Assembly: GCF_041153465.1 (NCBI RefSeq)
Contig: NZ_CP154858.1
Location: 2,046,001 to 2,110,000 of the forward strand
Length of the DNA stretch: 64,000 nucleotides
Reading direction: 5' to 3'
Source of the DNA: Thermohahella caldifontis
GTDB lineage: Bacteria; Pseudomonadota; Gammaproteobacteria; Pseudomonadales; Oleiphilaceae
Position numbers and translations under genes: made by a program. Under the pieces are notes generated by a model. The model did no database searches. It was not told where the DNA came from and worked only from the letters and a program-made list of their open reading frames with translations. Positions 8,435 through 16,743 of the stretch are shown piece after piece. Every line of letters starts with the position of its first letter. Positions within the stretch are counted from its first letter, which is position 1.

Positions 8435-8826
8435 ATTATACAACAATCATTTTTGTATAACTCATGAACTTCTGATTCCTTCTGATGTCCTGAGGGCCGG
8501 GCTGCCAGAAGCCGCGTGATTGCCCGGTCGCAAGGCAGAGCGGCCGGATGACCCCAGCCGCGCCTGTATTCACCTTCCCCCTGTCACATACATAAAGGGC
8601 AGCTGGTGGCTCAGTTGCGGTCCGTCAGCAGAATCACACCGAAATCGGATGCGGATGGCGCCGGATCACGCGCAATGGCGCTATAGACCTTGCCGTCTTC
8701 CAGCGTCAGCGTTCCCGTATCAATCGCCACAGTCAGGGTATTGGCGAGTGTGACACGCACCTGGTAGTCGCCCGCCGGAACTTCGAGATAACCGGAATTG
8801 GCCTTGAAGCTGAAGTCTTCCAGCGT
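8435..8826. repeat. Duplicated block, copy A (operator 2 to 3' end of DUF4397 gene)
   Basis: This segment reappears at about 10952-11339 with scattered substitutions and a small indel (ACATACATAAAGG here, ACATAAAGG there). It holds operator 2, the GC-rich spacer and the last 70 or so codons of the DUF4397 lipoprotein gene. Copy A is the intact context; copy B is followed by a broken gene. Boundaries are judged by eye. Confidence 0.8.
8437..8459. promoter_or_regulatory. Palindromic operator 2 upstream of rudS (TATACA-N11-TGTATA)
   Basis: TATACA at 8437-8442 and TGTATA at 8454-8459 again have an 11-bp spacer and sit exactly 45 bp from operator 1. Flanking bases extend the repeat to TTATACAA...TTGTATAA. 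A near-identical copy occurs at 10954-10976 as part of a duplicated block. Confidence 0.65.
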
Positions 8827-9924
8827 CGGTGTAGAAGAGGACAGATCTGCACCCGGCGCAGTGATGTACACGTCCACATCGCCAGCCTGTGACGCGGCAT
8901 GCACGACACGCACGCGAATGTTGCCCGCGGCGGGTGCGGTATTGTCATCCTGCAACACCAGAGCTTCTATACTGGCGAGTGGGCCCAGTGCAATCACGGT
9001 ATAGTCGGTCAGCGCCGACAAGGGCAGATTGGCATCAATCACGACGTTAGATGTATTAGCCGCTGCCACCTGCATGTTGTAGGTACCGTTGAGCACAGGC
9101 AGGTAATCGGAAGCCTGGGTGTAGGCCACATCCCCCAGCACCTCGCTGCCATCCACGGTCACGTCCACGGCAGGAGCATCCGACGACGCATGCACGACGC
9201 GCAGGCGTGCCCGGGCATCATTCACCTTAACCACGGGTGTGCTGTCTGCATCGGTCAGGATAGTCAGGCCAATGGGTGCAAAGCCCGAAGGTGCCTCGGA
9301 TGCCACAGCCACGTACTCCACGCCATCCGCCAAAGACAGCGTGCCCGAGTCATAGATCACGTCAGAACCATTGGCCAGCGTCACCCGCACGCGGTAGTCA
9401 CCTGCCGGCACTTCCAGCTCATCGGATACCGCCTTGAAGGGCACATTTTCCAAAGTGGGCGTGGCAGGCAGGGCGTCACCAGGCGCGCTCACATAGACAT
9501 CCACTGCCGGCGCTGAAGGCACCCCATGCACTACCCGCAACTGGGCAAATCCGCTGGCCGGAGACGTCGCGTCCGCAATGACCAGCGGCTCGATGCTCGC
9601 CACGTAATTCAGCGCGATCACGGTATACCGCGTACCTTCATCGAGATTCAGCGTTTCGTCAATCACGGCGGTGGAGGTATCCGCCACACGGATGGCGAGA
9701 TCAGTAGCACCGGCATTGACGGACAGAAAGCCGCTGGCCTGCTGGTACGTCACATCACTCAGCACTTCGCTGCCGTTCACATCGACATCCACAGCCGGCG
9801 CATCAGGCGAAAGGTGAAGGGCCCGCACGCTGCTCTGGGCCGGGTGGTCCGAATTGCTGCTTCCGCCACAGCCCGCCAGCACCAGTGTGCTCGCTGCCAG
9901 CGCCGAGAAAAGGATCTTGTTCAT
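8611..9924 (-). CDS. DUF4397 repeat lipoprotein
   Basis: The 437-aa product starts MNKILFSALAASTLVLAGC with a lipobox (LAGC). This start is preceded by GGAGACGGAACC and is preferred over an upstream in-frame ATG at 10011 that has no signal peptide. The mature protein is two tandem DUF4397 units, each with the pattern RVVHxxxxAPAVDVxV then PAGDYxVRVTLAN. They begin at about residues 38, 135, 250 and 345. DUF4397 proteins are beta-rich surface lipoproteins of unknown function. It lies upstream of the rudS operon on the same strand. Its 3' end has been copied to about 11.1-11.3 kb. Confidence 0.87.
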   Translation of the reverse strand: MNKILFSALAASTLVLAGCGGSSNSDHPAQSSVRALHLSPDAPAVDVDVNGSEVLSDVTYQQASGFLSVNAGATDLAIRVADTSTAVIDETLNLDEGTRYTVIALNYVASIEPLVIADATSPASGFAQLRVVHGVPSAPAVDVYVSAPGDALPATPTLENVPFKAVSDELEVPAGDYRVRVTLANGSDVIYDSGTLSLADGVEYVAVASEAPSGFAPIGLTILTDADSTPVVKVNDARARLRVVHASSDAPAVDVTVDGSEVLGDVAYTQASDYLPVLNGTYNMQVAAANTSNVVIDANLPLSALTDYTVIALGPLASIEALVLQDDNTAPAAGNIRVRVVHAASQAGDVDVYITAPGADLSSSTPTLEDFSFKANSGYLEVPAGDYQVRVTLANTLTVAIDTGTLTLEDGKVYSAIARDPAPSASDFGVILLTDRN

Positions 9925-10032
9925 GGTTCCGTCTCCTGCAAGTGAGGTTGTATGCAGGATCGATGCTAGGGGGGGTGATGTGAAACGGGCGCGAAGGCAG
10001 CGTGAACACAAGGTGAACGGACTGAAATCACT

Positions 10033-10386
10033 TCAGTCCACCTCGATTACCCGTCTTCCCGGCAGGTAGAACTGATCATGGCTCAGGGCGTGGATGAGCT
10101 CGGCAATGGCATGGTCTCTGGCATCATCCGGATCCTGACCCATGCGCTCGCATCTCAGGTGTGTCAGCAGCTTCCTGACGGGCTCCGGCGAATCGGCAGA
10201 GGTTGCGGTTTTCACAACCTCGGGCGCATAACGGGTGAATTCGTCCCGCACCCAGGTACTGTGGGCAAGATTGAGCGGATCCCAGAGATAGAACAGGATC
10301 TCGTCCACGCGTGTGTGAAGTTCTTCCTCCCATGAGGCACCCTCGGCAGGCGTTTCATCCATGTTGCGTTCTGTTTCAGGCGTCAT
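10033..10386 (-). CDS. Hypothetical acidic protein
   Basis: The 117-aa protein is rich in acidic residues and begins MTPETERNMDETPAEGASWE, followed by FYLWDPLNLAHSTWVRDEF. No signal peptide, TM helix or known motif is recognised. It lies 20 bp downstream of a truncated WYL-domain gene on the same strand, so the two were probably one operon. A weak ribosome-binding site (AAAGGTAAAG) precedes the chosen ATG; a second in-frame ATG 24 bp later is also possible. Confidence 0.65.
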   Translation of the reverse strand: MTPETERNMDETPAEGASWEEELHTRVDEILFYLWDPLNLAHSTWVRDEFTRYAPEVVKTATSADSPEPVRKLLTHLRCERMGQDPDDARDHAIAELIHALSHDQFYLPGRRVIEVD

Positions 10387-10406
10387 CTGGCTTTACCTTT
10401 TACAGT

Positions 10407-10949
10407 TCATTTGGCCTCGCCGGTTTCCTGTCCCAGTATCTGTCTCGCCTGTCGGTGAATCGCATCACGCCAGGCACGAGGTTCCAGGACATCAATTTCT
10501 GCCCCCATGCTCTGAAGCCACCACTGAGTCTGCCGATCATCCGGTACCCGGGCCTCCAGCTGATACCAGCCCCCGGCATCCGCCTCCGCGGAAAGTACCT
10601 GAGATTCGCTCAAAGGTGTTTCCCTGAGCAGCCAGGCGACAGCAGGCCTGACACGCGCCCTCAGCACTACCGGTTCCGGGCTCATGGGGTAGCCAAAGGC
10701 CCCGCTGTGCACATATGCCTGCAAGCGGAACCCGGGATTCACGCGCCCTGGCTGTTCGCTGATCCGCGCACTGTGAATCCGATTCAGCGCAAACTGGCGC
10801 ACATCGTCATAGTCCCCGGCCATTGCCAGCAGATACGTCACCCTGTAGCGCACCACAATACCCTGCGGGTGCAAGATAAAATCGTGCATTTCGGACTTGC
10901 TGCGACTGAGATAGCGTACCTCCAGCGCCCGTCCGGTCACACGCAACAA
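10407..10949 (-). pseudogene. WYL-domain transcriptional regulator, N-terminus lost
   Basis: The remaining 180 codons encode the WYL sensor domain (EVRYLSRSKSEMHDFILHPQ..TYLLAMAG) and the C-terminal extension (RVPDDRQTQWWLQSMGAEID). The N-terminal winged-helix DNA-binding domain expected in the family is missing. The frame opens only with a TTG at 10947-10949, and an in-frame stop lies at 10953-10955. That is where similarity to the block upstream of rudS begins, so duplication of that block probably replaced the 5' part of the gene. A truncated WYL-only protein might still be made, but it could not bind DNA by the usual domain. Confidence 0.78.
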
Positions 10950-10951
10950 AC

Positions 10952-11339
10952 ATTATACAATGAGAATTTTTGTACAACCATTGAACTTCTGATTCCTACT
11001 GATGCCTTGAGAGCCGGGCTGCCAGAAACCGGATGATTGCCCGGTCGCAAGGCAGAGCGGCCGGATGACCCCAGCCGCGCCTGTATTCATCTTCCCCCTG
11101 TCACATAAAGGGCAGTTGGTGGTTCAGTTACGGTCCGTCAGCAGAATCACACCGAAATCGGATGAGGATGGCGCCGGATCACGCGCAATGGCGCTATAGA
11201 CCTTGCCGTCTTCCAGTGTCAGCGTGCCCGTATCAATCGCCACGGTCAGGATATTGGCGAGTGTGACACGCACCTGGTAGTCGCCCGCCGCAACTTCGAG
11301 ATAACCAGAATTGGCCTTGAAGCTGGAGTCTTCCAGCGC
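10952..11339. repeat. Duplicated block, copy B
   Basis: This block matches 8435-8826 almost throughout and contains one operator palindrome, the spacer and the 3' end of a DUF4397 gene. Just past its right end, the sequence GGGCACGAAGGCAGCGT resembles GGGCGCGAAGGCAGCGT at 9987-10003, upstream of the intact gene. Copy B may therefore be a full duplicate with a large internal deletion. Confidence 0.75.
10954..10976. promoter_or_regulatory. Duplicated MerR-type palindrome (TATACA-N11-TGTACA)
   Basis: TATACA at 10954-10959 and TGTACA at 10971-10976 keep the same 11-bp spacer as the two operators before rudS. It lies at the start of duplicated block copy B and directly in front of the truncated WYL gene, so it could place that fragment under the same control. 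Confidence 0.5.
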
Positions 11340-11384
11340 GGGCACGAAGGCAGCGTAATCATGGACCAGCCCGGTTGATGACAC
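11124..11384 (-). pseudogene. DUF4397 lipoprotein remnant
   Basis: The 86-codon frame carries the last DUF4397 segment (FKANSGYLEVAAGDYQVRV ... SSSDFGVILLTDRN), nearly identical to the C-terminus of the lipoprotein at 8611-9924. The first 16 or so codons are unrelated, and there is no signal peptide or lipobox. It is the coding part of duplicated block B and is unlikely to make a functional exported protein. Confidence 0.8.
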
Positions 11385-11519
11385 ACAAGCTCACAAATCA
11401 AGTGGCGTAATGTATATTATTGTTTATTTTTTGTGCTATTCATGCGATAGTTATCAGCAAGGGGCTTGGTAGTCGCAGCGGGCTCCATTTTGAGATGTTA
11501 CTGTTAAGGAAAAGGAAAT

Positions 11520-13292
11520 ATGGACTCGCCAGCATATCCCCAATGGGATGTACGGAACATCCTGCTCACGTTACTTCTCTCAGCCTTTCTCCTGGTCGCT
11601 GGATGCGGAGGCAGCAGTACAGGCTCTGACAACAGCTCTCCACCCACCCAGGGCAATACTGACAGCAGTGGGGACGGCGACACCGGGGGCTCGGGTGGTG
11701 GCAGCGACACCGGCGGCTCAGGCGGTGGCAGCGACACCGGCGGCTCAGGCGGTGGCAGCGACACCGGCGGCTCAGGCGGCGGCAGTGACACCGGAGGCTC
11801 AGGCGGTGGCAGCGACACCGGCGGCTCAGGCGGCGGCAGTGACACCGGCGGCTCAGGCGGCGGCAGTGACACCGGCGGCTCAGGCGGCGGCAGTGACACC
11901 GGAGGCTCAGGCGGCGGCAGTGACACCGGCGGCTCAGGCGGCGGCAGCGACACCGGCGGCTCAGGCGGCGGCAGCGACACCGGCGGCTCAGGCGGCGGCA
12001 GTGACACCGGCGGCTCAGGTGGCGGGTCGACGACCCCTGGCTGGCAAGGGGCTCAGAAATTTGAATCAGGCGCCTATCCTCAGGTCGCCGTCAGCCCATC
12101 TGGAGACGTGATTGCCGTATGGGAACAGTACAACGCCGGGCAAGGCATCACCAACATCAAATCGGCACGCTATACCGTCACCACCGGATGGAGTGCCCCT
12201 GAACTGATTGAAACCAATGATACCGGCACGGCGCAGTTTCCACAGGTTGCCATCAATGCTTCCGGAAACGCCATTGCCGTCTGGCAGCAGTCAGATGGTG
12301 TTTACTTTCACATCTGGGCCAGCCTCTACTCTCCCGGATCAGGTTGGAGCACGCCGGAAAGGATTGAAAGCTACAACGAAAGCCATGGCAAAAACCCTCA
12401 AATCGCAATGAATGACTCGGGATTTGCAGTGGCTGTCTGGGAACAGCATGACGGGAGCCTCGACAGTATCGCGGCCAATATTTATGCGCCTGGAAGCGGC
12501 TGGGGCACCGCCGCACTGATAGACGGCGACAACAGCAATGCGGCCTGGGACCCCGACGTAGCAGTCGATCCTGACAATAATGCCTTGGTCGTGTGGCGGC
12601 ATAACAATAACACGGCGCCCACTACCATGACCGACATCCGGGCAGCCCGGTATACCAGCTTGGGCTGGAGTACGCCCGAACTCATCGAAACAGAGGATCT
12701 TGGGGCCGCTGAAAAACCACACGTGGCTCTGGACGACAACGGCAACGGATTTGCGGTGTGGCAACAGGATGACAGCAGCGCAATCAATATTATGGCCAAC
12801 CGGTTCACGAAAGCGGGAGGGTGGAATCCCACTGCGTTCACACTGGAATCGAGCGATCAGGATGCCGCCTCACCACAGATCGCAATGAGTGGTGAGGGCA
12901 ATGCCTACGTGGTCTGGAGTCAGTCCAATGGCTCCACGACAAATATCTACGCAAACATCTATGTGTCTGGAATAGGCTGGGGCTCGGCGACACCCGTCCA
13001 GACAAACAGCACGGCATCCGGTGCCCTGCCTCAGGTTGCAGTCAGTGGTTCTGGCCACGCCTATGCCGTTTGGCAGCAAAACGATGCGCCTTTTACCAAT
13101 AGCGACATCTGGTCGAATCGATATGTCCCGGGTAGTGGCTGGGAAACGGCCGAGAAATTAGATGTGGAAGATGCCGGCCCCGCCGAAAACCCACAGATAT
13201 CAGCCGACGGGTCAGGTAATGCCGTTGCGATATGGCAGCAGTTCAACGGTTCCTCCACATATATCTGGACTGATCGCAGGATTACCCCCTGA
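11520..13292 (+). CDS. Lipoprotein with 13x nonapeptide linker and WQQ-repeat domain
   Basis: The 590-aa protein starts with a signal peptide and lipobox (LLLSAFLLVAGC, Cys29) behind a clear ribosome-binding site. A flexible linker of 13 identical DTGGSGGGS nonapeptides covers about residues 54-170. The C-terminal part (about 180-590) has around eight copies of a unit of about 50 residues. Each unit contains PQVAVSxSGxxxAVWxQ..., then a variable stretch, then GxGWxxxxxIE. This pattern suggests a beta-propeller-like fold displayed on a spacer at the cell surface. No enzymatic motif is visible. It is transcribed divergently from the DUF4397 remnant. Confidence 0.85.
   Translation: MDSPAYPQWDVRNILLTLLLSAFLLVAGCGGSSTGSDNSSPPTQGNTDSSGDGDTGGSGGGSDTGGSGGGSDTGGSGGGSDTGGSGGGSDTGGSGGGSDTGGSGGGSDTGGSGGGSDTGGSGGGSDTGGSGGGSDTGGSGGGSDTGGSGGGSDTGGSGGGSDTGGSGGGSTTPGWQGAQKFESGAYPQVAVSPSGDVIAVWEQYNAGQGITNIKSARYTVTTGWSAPELIETNDTGTAQFPQVAINASGNAIAVWQQSDGVYFHIWASLYSPGSGWSTPERIESYNESHGKNPQIAMNDSGFAVAVWEQHDGSLDSIAANIYAPGSGWGTAALIDGDNSNAAWDPDVAVDPDNNALVVWRHNNNTAPTTMTDIRAARYTSLGWSTPELIETEDLGAAEKPHVALDDNGNGFAVWQQDDSSAINIMANRFTKAGGWNPTAFTLESSDQDAASPQIAMSGEGNAYVVWSQSNGSTTNIYANIYVSGIGWGSATPVQTNSTASGALPQVAVSGSGHAYAVWQQNDAPFTNSDIWSNRYVPGSGWETAEKLDVEDAGPAENPQISADGSGNAVAIWQQFNGSSTYIWTDRRITP
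11679..12029 (+). repeat. 27-bp coding minisatellite, 13 copies
   Basis: Thirteen tandem 27-bp units (GAC ACC GGC GGC TCA GGC GGC GGC AGY and close variants) encode DTGGSGGGS thirteen times without a frame break. Units differ only at synonymous third positions (GGT/GGC, AGC/AGT, GGA/GGC). This indicates recent expansion with selection for the peptide. Because 27 is a multiple of three, copy-number change lengthens or shortens the linker without breaking the gene. Confidence 0.95.
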
Positions 13293-13355
13293 TCACACCA
13301 TCAGGACACAGGCACCTGAGACAATCCCATTGAGGTACCGGGTTAACACCTGACA

Positions 13356-13379
13356 CGGGGCAGACGCCACGCTGCCCCG
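13356..13379 (+). terminator. Hairpin after the repeat lipoprotein gene
   Basis: CGGGGCAG (13356-13363) pairs with CTGCCCCG (13372-13379) around an 8-nt loop, 64 bp after the lipoprotein stop. There is no U-tract, so termination is uncertain. Confidence 0.35.
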
Positions 13380-13455
13380 CAGACATCATCACAGCGCCAG
13401 CCTTCCGGCTCGCAGCGCCCTGCCCGGCCGACGCGCAACCATAACTTCTGTACCC

Positions 13456-14319
13456 CTACTCAATGTTCTGCACCTGCTCGCGCATCTGTTCGATCAGCAC
13501 CTTCAGTTCGACGGCGTACTGGGTCGTCTCGGTCACCAGTGACTTGGAAGACAGGGTGTTGGCTTCCCGGTTCAGTTCCTGCATCAGGAAATCCAGCCGC
13601 CGACCCACGGCCTCGTTCCTCCGCATCACGTCAGCCACTTCGGCGATGTGCGCGTCCAGACGGTCCAGCTCCTCGGCCACATCCGCTTTCTGCGCCAGAA
13701 TCACCAGCTCCTGTTCCAGACGGGTCTCGTCCACTTCCAGCCTGAGCTCTTCAAAACGCTCGCGCAGGGCCTGATTCTGGCGCTCGATGATGCCGGGCAT
13801 TCGCTCCCGCACCCGGCTGACAATCTCGCTCATTTTTTCAAGCCGAGAGGTGATCATGGGCTCGATCCGACTGCCCTCCTTGATGCGGGTCTCCACCAGT
13901 TCGGCAAGAGCCGCGTCAAAGGCCTCCAGCACCAGCACCTTGACCTCGTCCATGTCCTGCTCCTGGGTCTTGAGGACCCCCGGAAATGCCAGGATATCCA
14001 GGGCACTGATGTGCGCAGGATTATCCAGAATCCGGTGTACCTGATGGATGGCACGGTTGAGATTTTCCACCACATCCATGTTGACCTCGAAATTCTGGGC
14101 CGCTGCGTCCGGCTGCCAGCGCAGGGTGCACTCCACCTTGCCACGCCGCAAGGCACCACGAAGCCGCTCTCGTATCAGAGGTTCCAGATCGCGAAGCGTT
14201 TCAGGCAGTCGCAACACCGGCTCCAGGTAACGATGATTGACACTACGGATTTCCCAGGTGGCCGTTCCCAGTTCATTGCTCGCTTCAGCCCGCGCCCAGG
14301 CCGTCATACTCTTGATCAT
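13456..14319 (-). CDS. yicC: YicC family endoribonuclease
   Basis: The 287-aa protein starts MIKSMTAWARAE and contains the family signature EIRSVNHRYLEPVLRLPE (about residues 24-41). The C-terminal half has the conserved RRLDFLMQELNREANTLSSK. YicC proteins are hexameric Mn-dependent endoribonucleases that act in RNA turnover. The gene is divergent from rph, the arrangement seen in pseudomonads. A good ribosome-binding site (GGGAGAG) precedes the ATG. Length and motifs are normal. Confidence 0.96.
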   Translation of the reverse strand: MIKSMTAWARAEASNELGTATWEIRSVNHRYLEPVLRLPETLRDLEPLIRERLRGALRRGKVECTLRWQPDAAAQNFEVNMDVVENLNRAIHQVHRILDNPAHISALDILAFPGVLKTQEQDMDEVKVLVLEAFDAALAELVETRIKEGSRIEPMITSRLEKMSEIVSRVRERMPGIIERQNQALRERFEELRLEVDETRLEQELVILAQKADVAEELDRLDAHIAEVADVMRRNEAVGRRLDFLMQELNREANTLSSKSLVTETTQYAVELKVLIEQMREQVQNIE

Positions 14320-14458
14320 GATCTCTCCCTACTCCGGCATGCGGGCCCGACGCCCGGCCGCGATTCAACAAATGCTACCGATTATAGTGCAGTGCCATCC
14401 GATTGAAATGGTAGAATGGTCGATTCATTCAAAGGTACACGAACAGCGAGGCCAAAGC

Positions 14459-15175
14459 ATGAGACCGAGCGGACGAGCTCCTGATCAACTGCGCGATGTG
14501 CGCATCACCCGCCACTACACCAAGCATGCGGAAGGTTCCGTGCTCATTGAGTTCGGCGATACCCGCGTCCTATGCACCGCCTCGGTGGACAATACAGTGC
14601 CACCCTTCCTGAGAGGGTCCGGCCAGGGTTGGGTCACGGCCGAGTACGGCATGCTGCCGCGGGCCACGGGCACACGCAACCAGCGCGAAGCGGCCCGGGG
14701 CAAGCAACAGGGACGGACCGTTGAAATCCAGCGTCTAATTGGCCGGGCCCTGCGTGCAGCGGTCAATCTCGAGGCTCTGGACGGCTATACCATCACACTG
14801 GACTGCGACGTCATTCAGGCCGATGGCGGCACTCGCACCGCGGCCATCACCGGTGCCTGGATTGCCCTGGCGGATGCCGTGGACACCCTGCTGAAAAACG
14901 GCGACATCAAGACCTCCCCCATGCGTTACCAGGTGGCCGCCATTTCCGTGGGCATCTACCAGGGCGAGCCGGTGCTGGATCTGGACTATGCCGAAGATTC
15001 CAACGCCGATACGGACATGAACGTCATCATGACGGACAATGGTTGTTTTGTGGAGGTTCAGGGCACCGCCGAGGCCGAACCTTTCCCGGAAGCACACCTG
15101 ATTGCCATGCTCGCCCTGGCGAAAAAGGGCACCGCCGAGCTCTTTGCCCTTCAGCGTGCAGCCCGCGAAAGCTGA
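14459..15175 (+). CDS. rph: Ribonuclease PH
   Basis: The 238-aa phosphorolytic 3'-5' exoribonuclease trims tRNA 3' ends. The start MRPSGRAPDQLRDVRITRHY at 14459 matches the family N-terminus and is preferred over an in-frame ATG 222 bp upstream. Motifs visible include GTRNQREAARGKQQGRTVEI (phosphate-binding Arg region) and LDCDVIQADGGTRTAAITGA. Length is exactly typical. The gene ends just before a strong hairpin shared with crc. Confidence 0.97.
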   Translation: MRPSGRAPDQLRDVRITRHYTKHAEGSVLIEFGDTRVLCTASVDNTVPPFLRGSGQGWVTAEYGMLPRATGTRNQREAARGKQQGRTVEIQRLIGRALRAAVNLEALDGYTITLDCDVIQADGGTRTAAITGAWIALADAVDTLLKNGDIKTSPMRYQVAAISVGIYQGEPVLDLDYAEDSNADTDMNVIMTDNGCFVEVQGTAEAEPFPEAHLIAMLALAKKGTAELFALQRAARES

Positions 15176-15184
15176 CCGGCAAAA

Positions 15185-15217
15185 CGAACGCACCCCGGAC
15201 AAGCCGGGGTGCGTTCG
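15185..15217. terminator. Terminator between rph and crc
   Basis: A 14-bp perfect stem (CGAACGCACCCCGG / CCGGGGTGCGTTCG) with a 5-nt loop lies between the convergent rph and crc stops. On the minus strand it is followed by a TTTT tract, so it suits crc best; on the plus strand there is no T-run. Confidence 0.75.
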
Positions 15218-15237
15218 GGGCATCACGACAGGATCCG

Positions 15238-16011
15238 TCAGTACTCGATATCGTATTCCACGATCAGGGGCGCGTGGTCCGAGAAACGGGTATCCGTGTC
15301 AATCCAGGCCCGTTTCACCGTTCCTTGCAGGCCCGGTGTGGCCAACTGATAATCGGTGCGCCAGGCCGCCTGCTTGCGCCAGCCCTCCGCCCACTCGGGC
15401 CACCAGGTGTACTGATCCTTCTGGCGGTTCACCGCGCGGAAACAGTCTATGTAGCCCATTTCGTCGATGATTTCGTCAAACCAGGCACGCTCGTGGGGAT
15501 AAAATCCGGAAATCTCCATCCGGTGCAGACGCGGGCTGGCATCGGTCACCAGATGGGCGGTCTGGAAGGCACCGGCAAAAATGAACTGGCGACGCTTGCG
15601 CAGGGTCTTGGCGAGGTGGGCCTTGAAGGCCTCCATGAACTCGTCCTTTTCCTCCTGACGTTCCTCGTCACCCAGCGCGCAGGGGACCTGAACGGAGGCC
15701 ACACTGACCTTGTCAAAGTCCGCCTGGAGAAAGGCGCCGTTGAGATCGGCGGGCGCATAGGCAAAGCCCATCATGATGGCCTTGGGAATCTGACGGGTGT
15801 AGATACCCACTCCGCCGTTCTCCACATTTTCAGCATCCAGAAAGTAGGCCTCGTAGCCCTCCGGACGGTACCGGGGCTCATCCAGCTCGTAGAGACGCAT
15901 GCGATGATCCTGAACACAGATGACATCGGCACCCGAAGCGGTCATCCACTCAAAGAACCCGGCCTCTGCGGCGCGCTTGAGACCGTTCACACTGATGGTC
16001 GCTACCTTCAT
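15238..16011 (-). CDS. crc: Crc-type catabolite repression control protein (ExoIII-like fold)
   Basis: The 257-aa protein has the exonuclease III/AP-endonuclease fold but degenerate catalytic motifs. The catalytic Glu position reads VICVQDHR, and the GDxN motif is replaced by AGAFQTAH; RFSDHAPLIVEYD is kept at the C-terminus. This matches Crc, which lacks nuclease activity and acts with Hfq to repress translation of catabolic mRNAs. Location between rph and pyrE is the classic pseudomonad position. True ExoIII activity cannot be fully excluded from sequence alone but looks unlikely. Confidence 0.87.
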   Translation of the reverse strand: MKVATISVNGLKRAAEAGFFEWMTASGADVICVQDHRMRLYELDEPRYRPEGYEAYFLDAENVENGGVGIYTRQIPKAIMMGFAYAPADLNGAFLQADFDKVSVASVQVPCALGDEERQEEKDEFMEAFKAHLAKTLRKRRQFIFAGAFQTAHLVTDASPRLHRMEISGFYPHERAWFDEIIDEMGYIDCFRAVNRQKDQYTWWPEWAEGWRKQAAWRTDYQLATPGLQGTVKRAWIDTDTRFSDHAPLIVEYDIEY

Positions 16012-16089
16012 TGATGTTCCCTGCCAAAGTTTGCGTGTTATGATACCGAAATCAACGAACTACTGAAAGAAAAGAGGCCGTCTGCCCCC

Positions 16090-16734
16090 ATGATGCTTGA
16101 TTTTCAGCGCGACTTCATCGAGTTTGCCATTCAGAGTGAGGTGCTGCGCTTCGGCACCTTCACCCTCAAGTCCGGCCGTCAGAGCCCTTACTTCTTCAAT
16201 GCCGGATTGTTCAACCATGCCTCTGCCCTCGCCCGGCTGGGTCGCTTCTATGCCGCCGCTCTCCTCCACCACAAGCTGCCTCACGACATGATTTTCGGTC
16301 CGGCCTACAAGGGCATTCCCCTGGTCTCGGCGCTGGCCGTTCAGTTGGCCGAACAGCATCAGATCGACGTGCCCTTTGCCTTCAATCGCAAGGAAGCCAA
16401 GGATCACGGCGAAGGCGGCAACATCGTCGGCGCCCCGCTGCAGGGCAGGGTTCTCATTGTGGACGACGTCATGACGGCGGGCACCGCCATCCGCGAGGTG
16501 ATCGACATTATCCGCAACGCCGGTGCCACACCCTCGGGGGTCCTGGTAGCCCTGGACAGGCAGGAGCGTGGCCAGGGCGAACGCTCGGCTATCCAGGAAA
16601 TTGAAGCCGACTACGGGATTCCGGTGCGCGCCATCGTGCAGCTGGATCAGGTGCTCGAATATCTTAAATCAGATGAAAATCTGAACAGATACGTAGATGC
16701 CGTGGCCGAATATCGCAATCTGTATGGCGTGTAA
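16090..16734 (+). CDS. pyrE: Orotate phosphoribosyltransferase
   Basis: The 214-aa enzyme converts orotate and PRPP to orotidine-5'-phosphate in pyrimidine synthesis. The PRPP-binding motif VLIVDDVMTAGTAIRE (about residues 120-135), the flexible loop FNRKEAKDHGEGG and the N-terminal SGRQSPYFFNAG are all present. Length is normal. Two adjacent ATG codons (16090, 16093) make the exact start uncertain by one residue. It ends 9 bp from the convergent TSUP transporter gene. Confidence 0.97.
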   Translation: MMLDFQRDFIEFAIQSEVLRFGTFTLKSGRQSPYFFNAGLFNHASALARLGRFYAAALLHHKLPHDMIFGPAYKGIPLVSALAVQLAEQHQIDVPFAFNRKEAKDHGEGGNIVGAPLQGRVLIVDDVMTAGTAIREVIDIIRNAGATPSGVLVALDRQERGQGERSAIQEIEADYGIPVRAIVQLDQVLEYLKSDENLNRYVDAVAEYRNLYGV

Positions 16735-16743
16735 CGAACCGGG

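Noticed and set aside
9925..10011. N-terminal extension of the DUF4397 lipoprotein to ATG 10011
   Set aside because: It would bury the signal peptide and lacks a ribosome-binding site; the start at 9924 has both.
11679..12029. Regular 27-bp repeats as a CRISPR array
   Set aside because: Units are directly adjacent with no spacers, and the array is an open coding frame in a lipoprotein gene.
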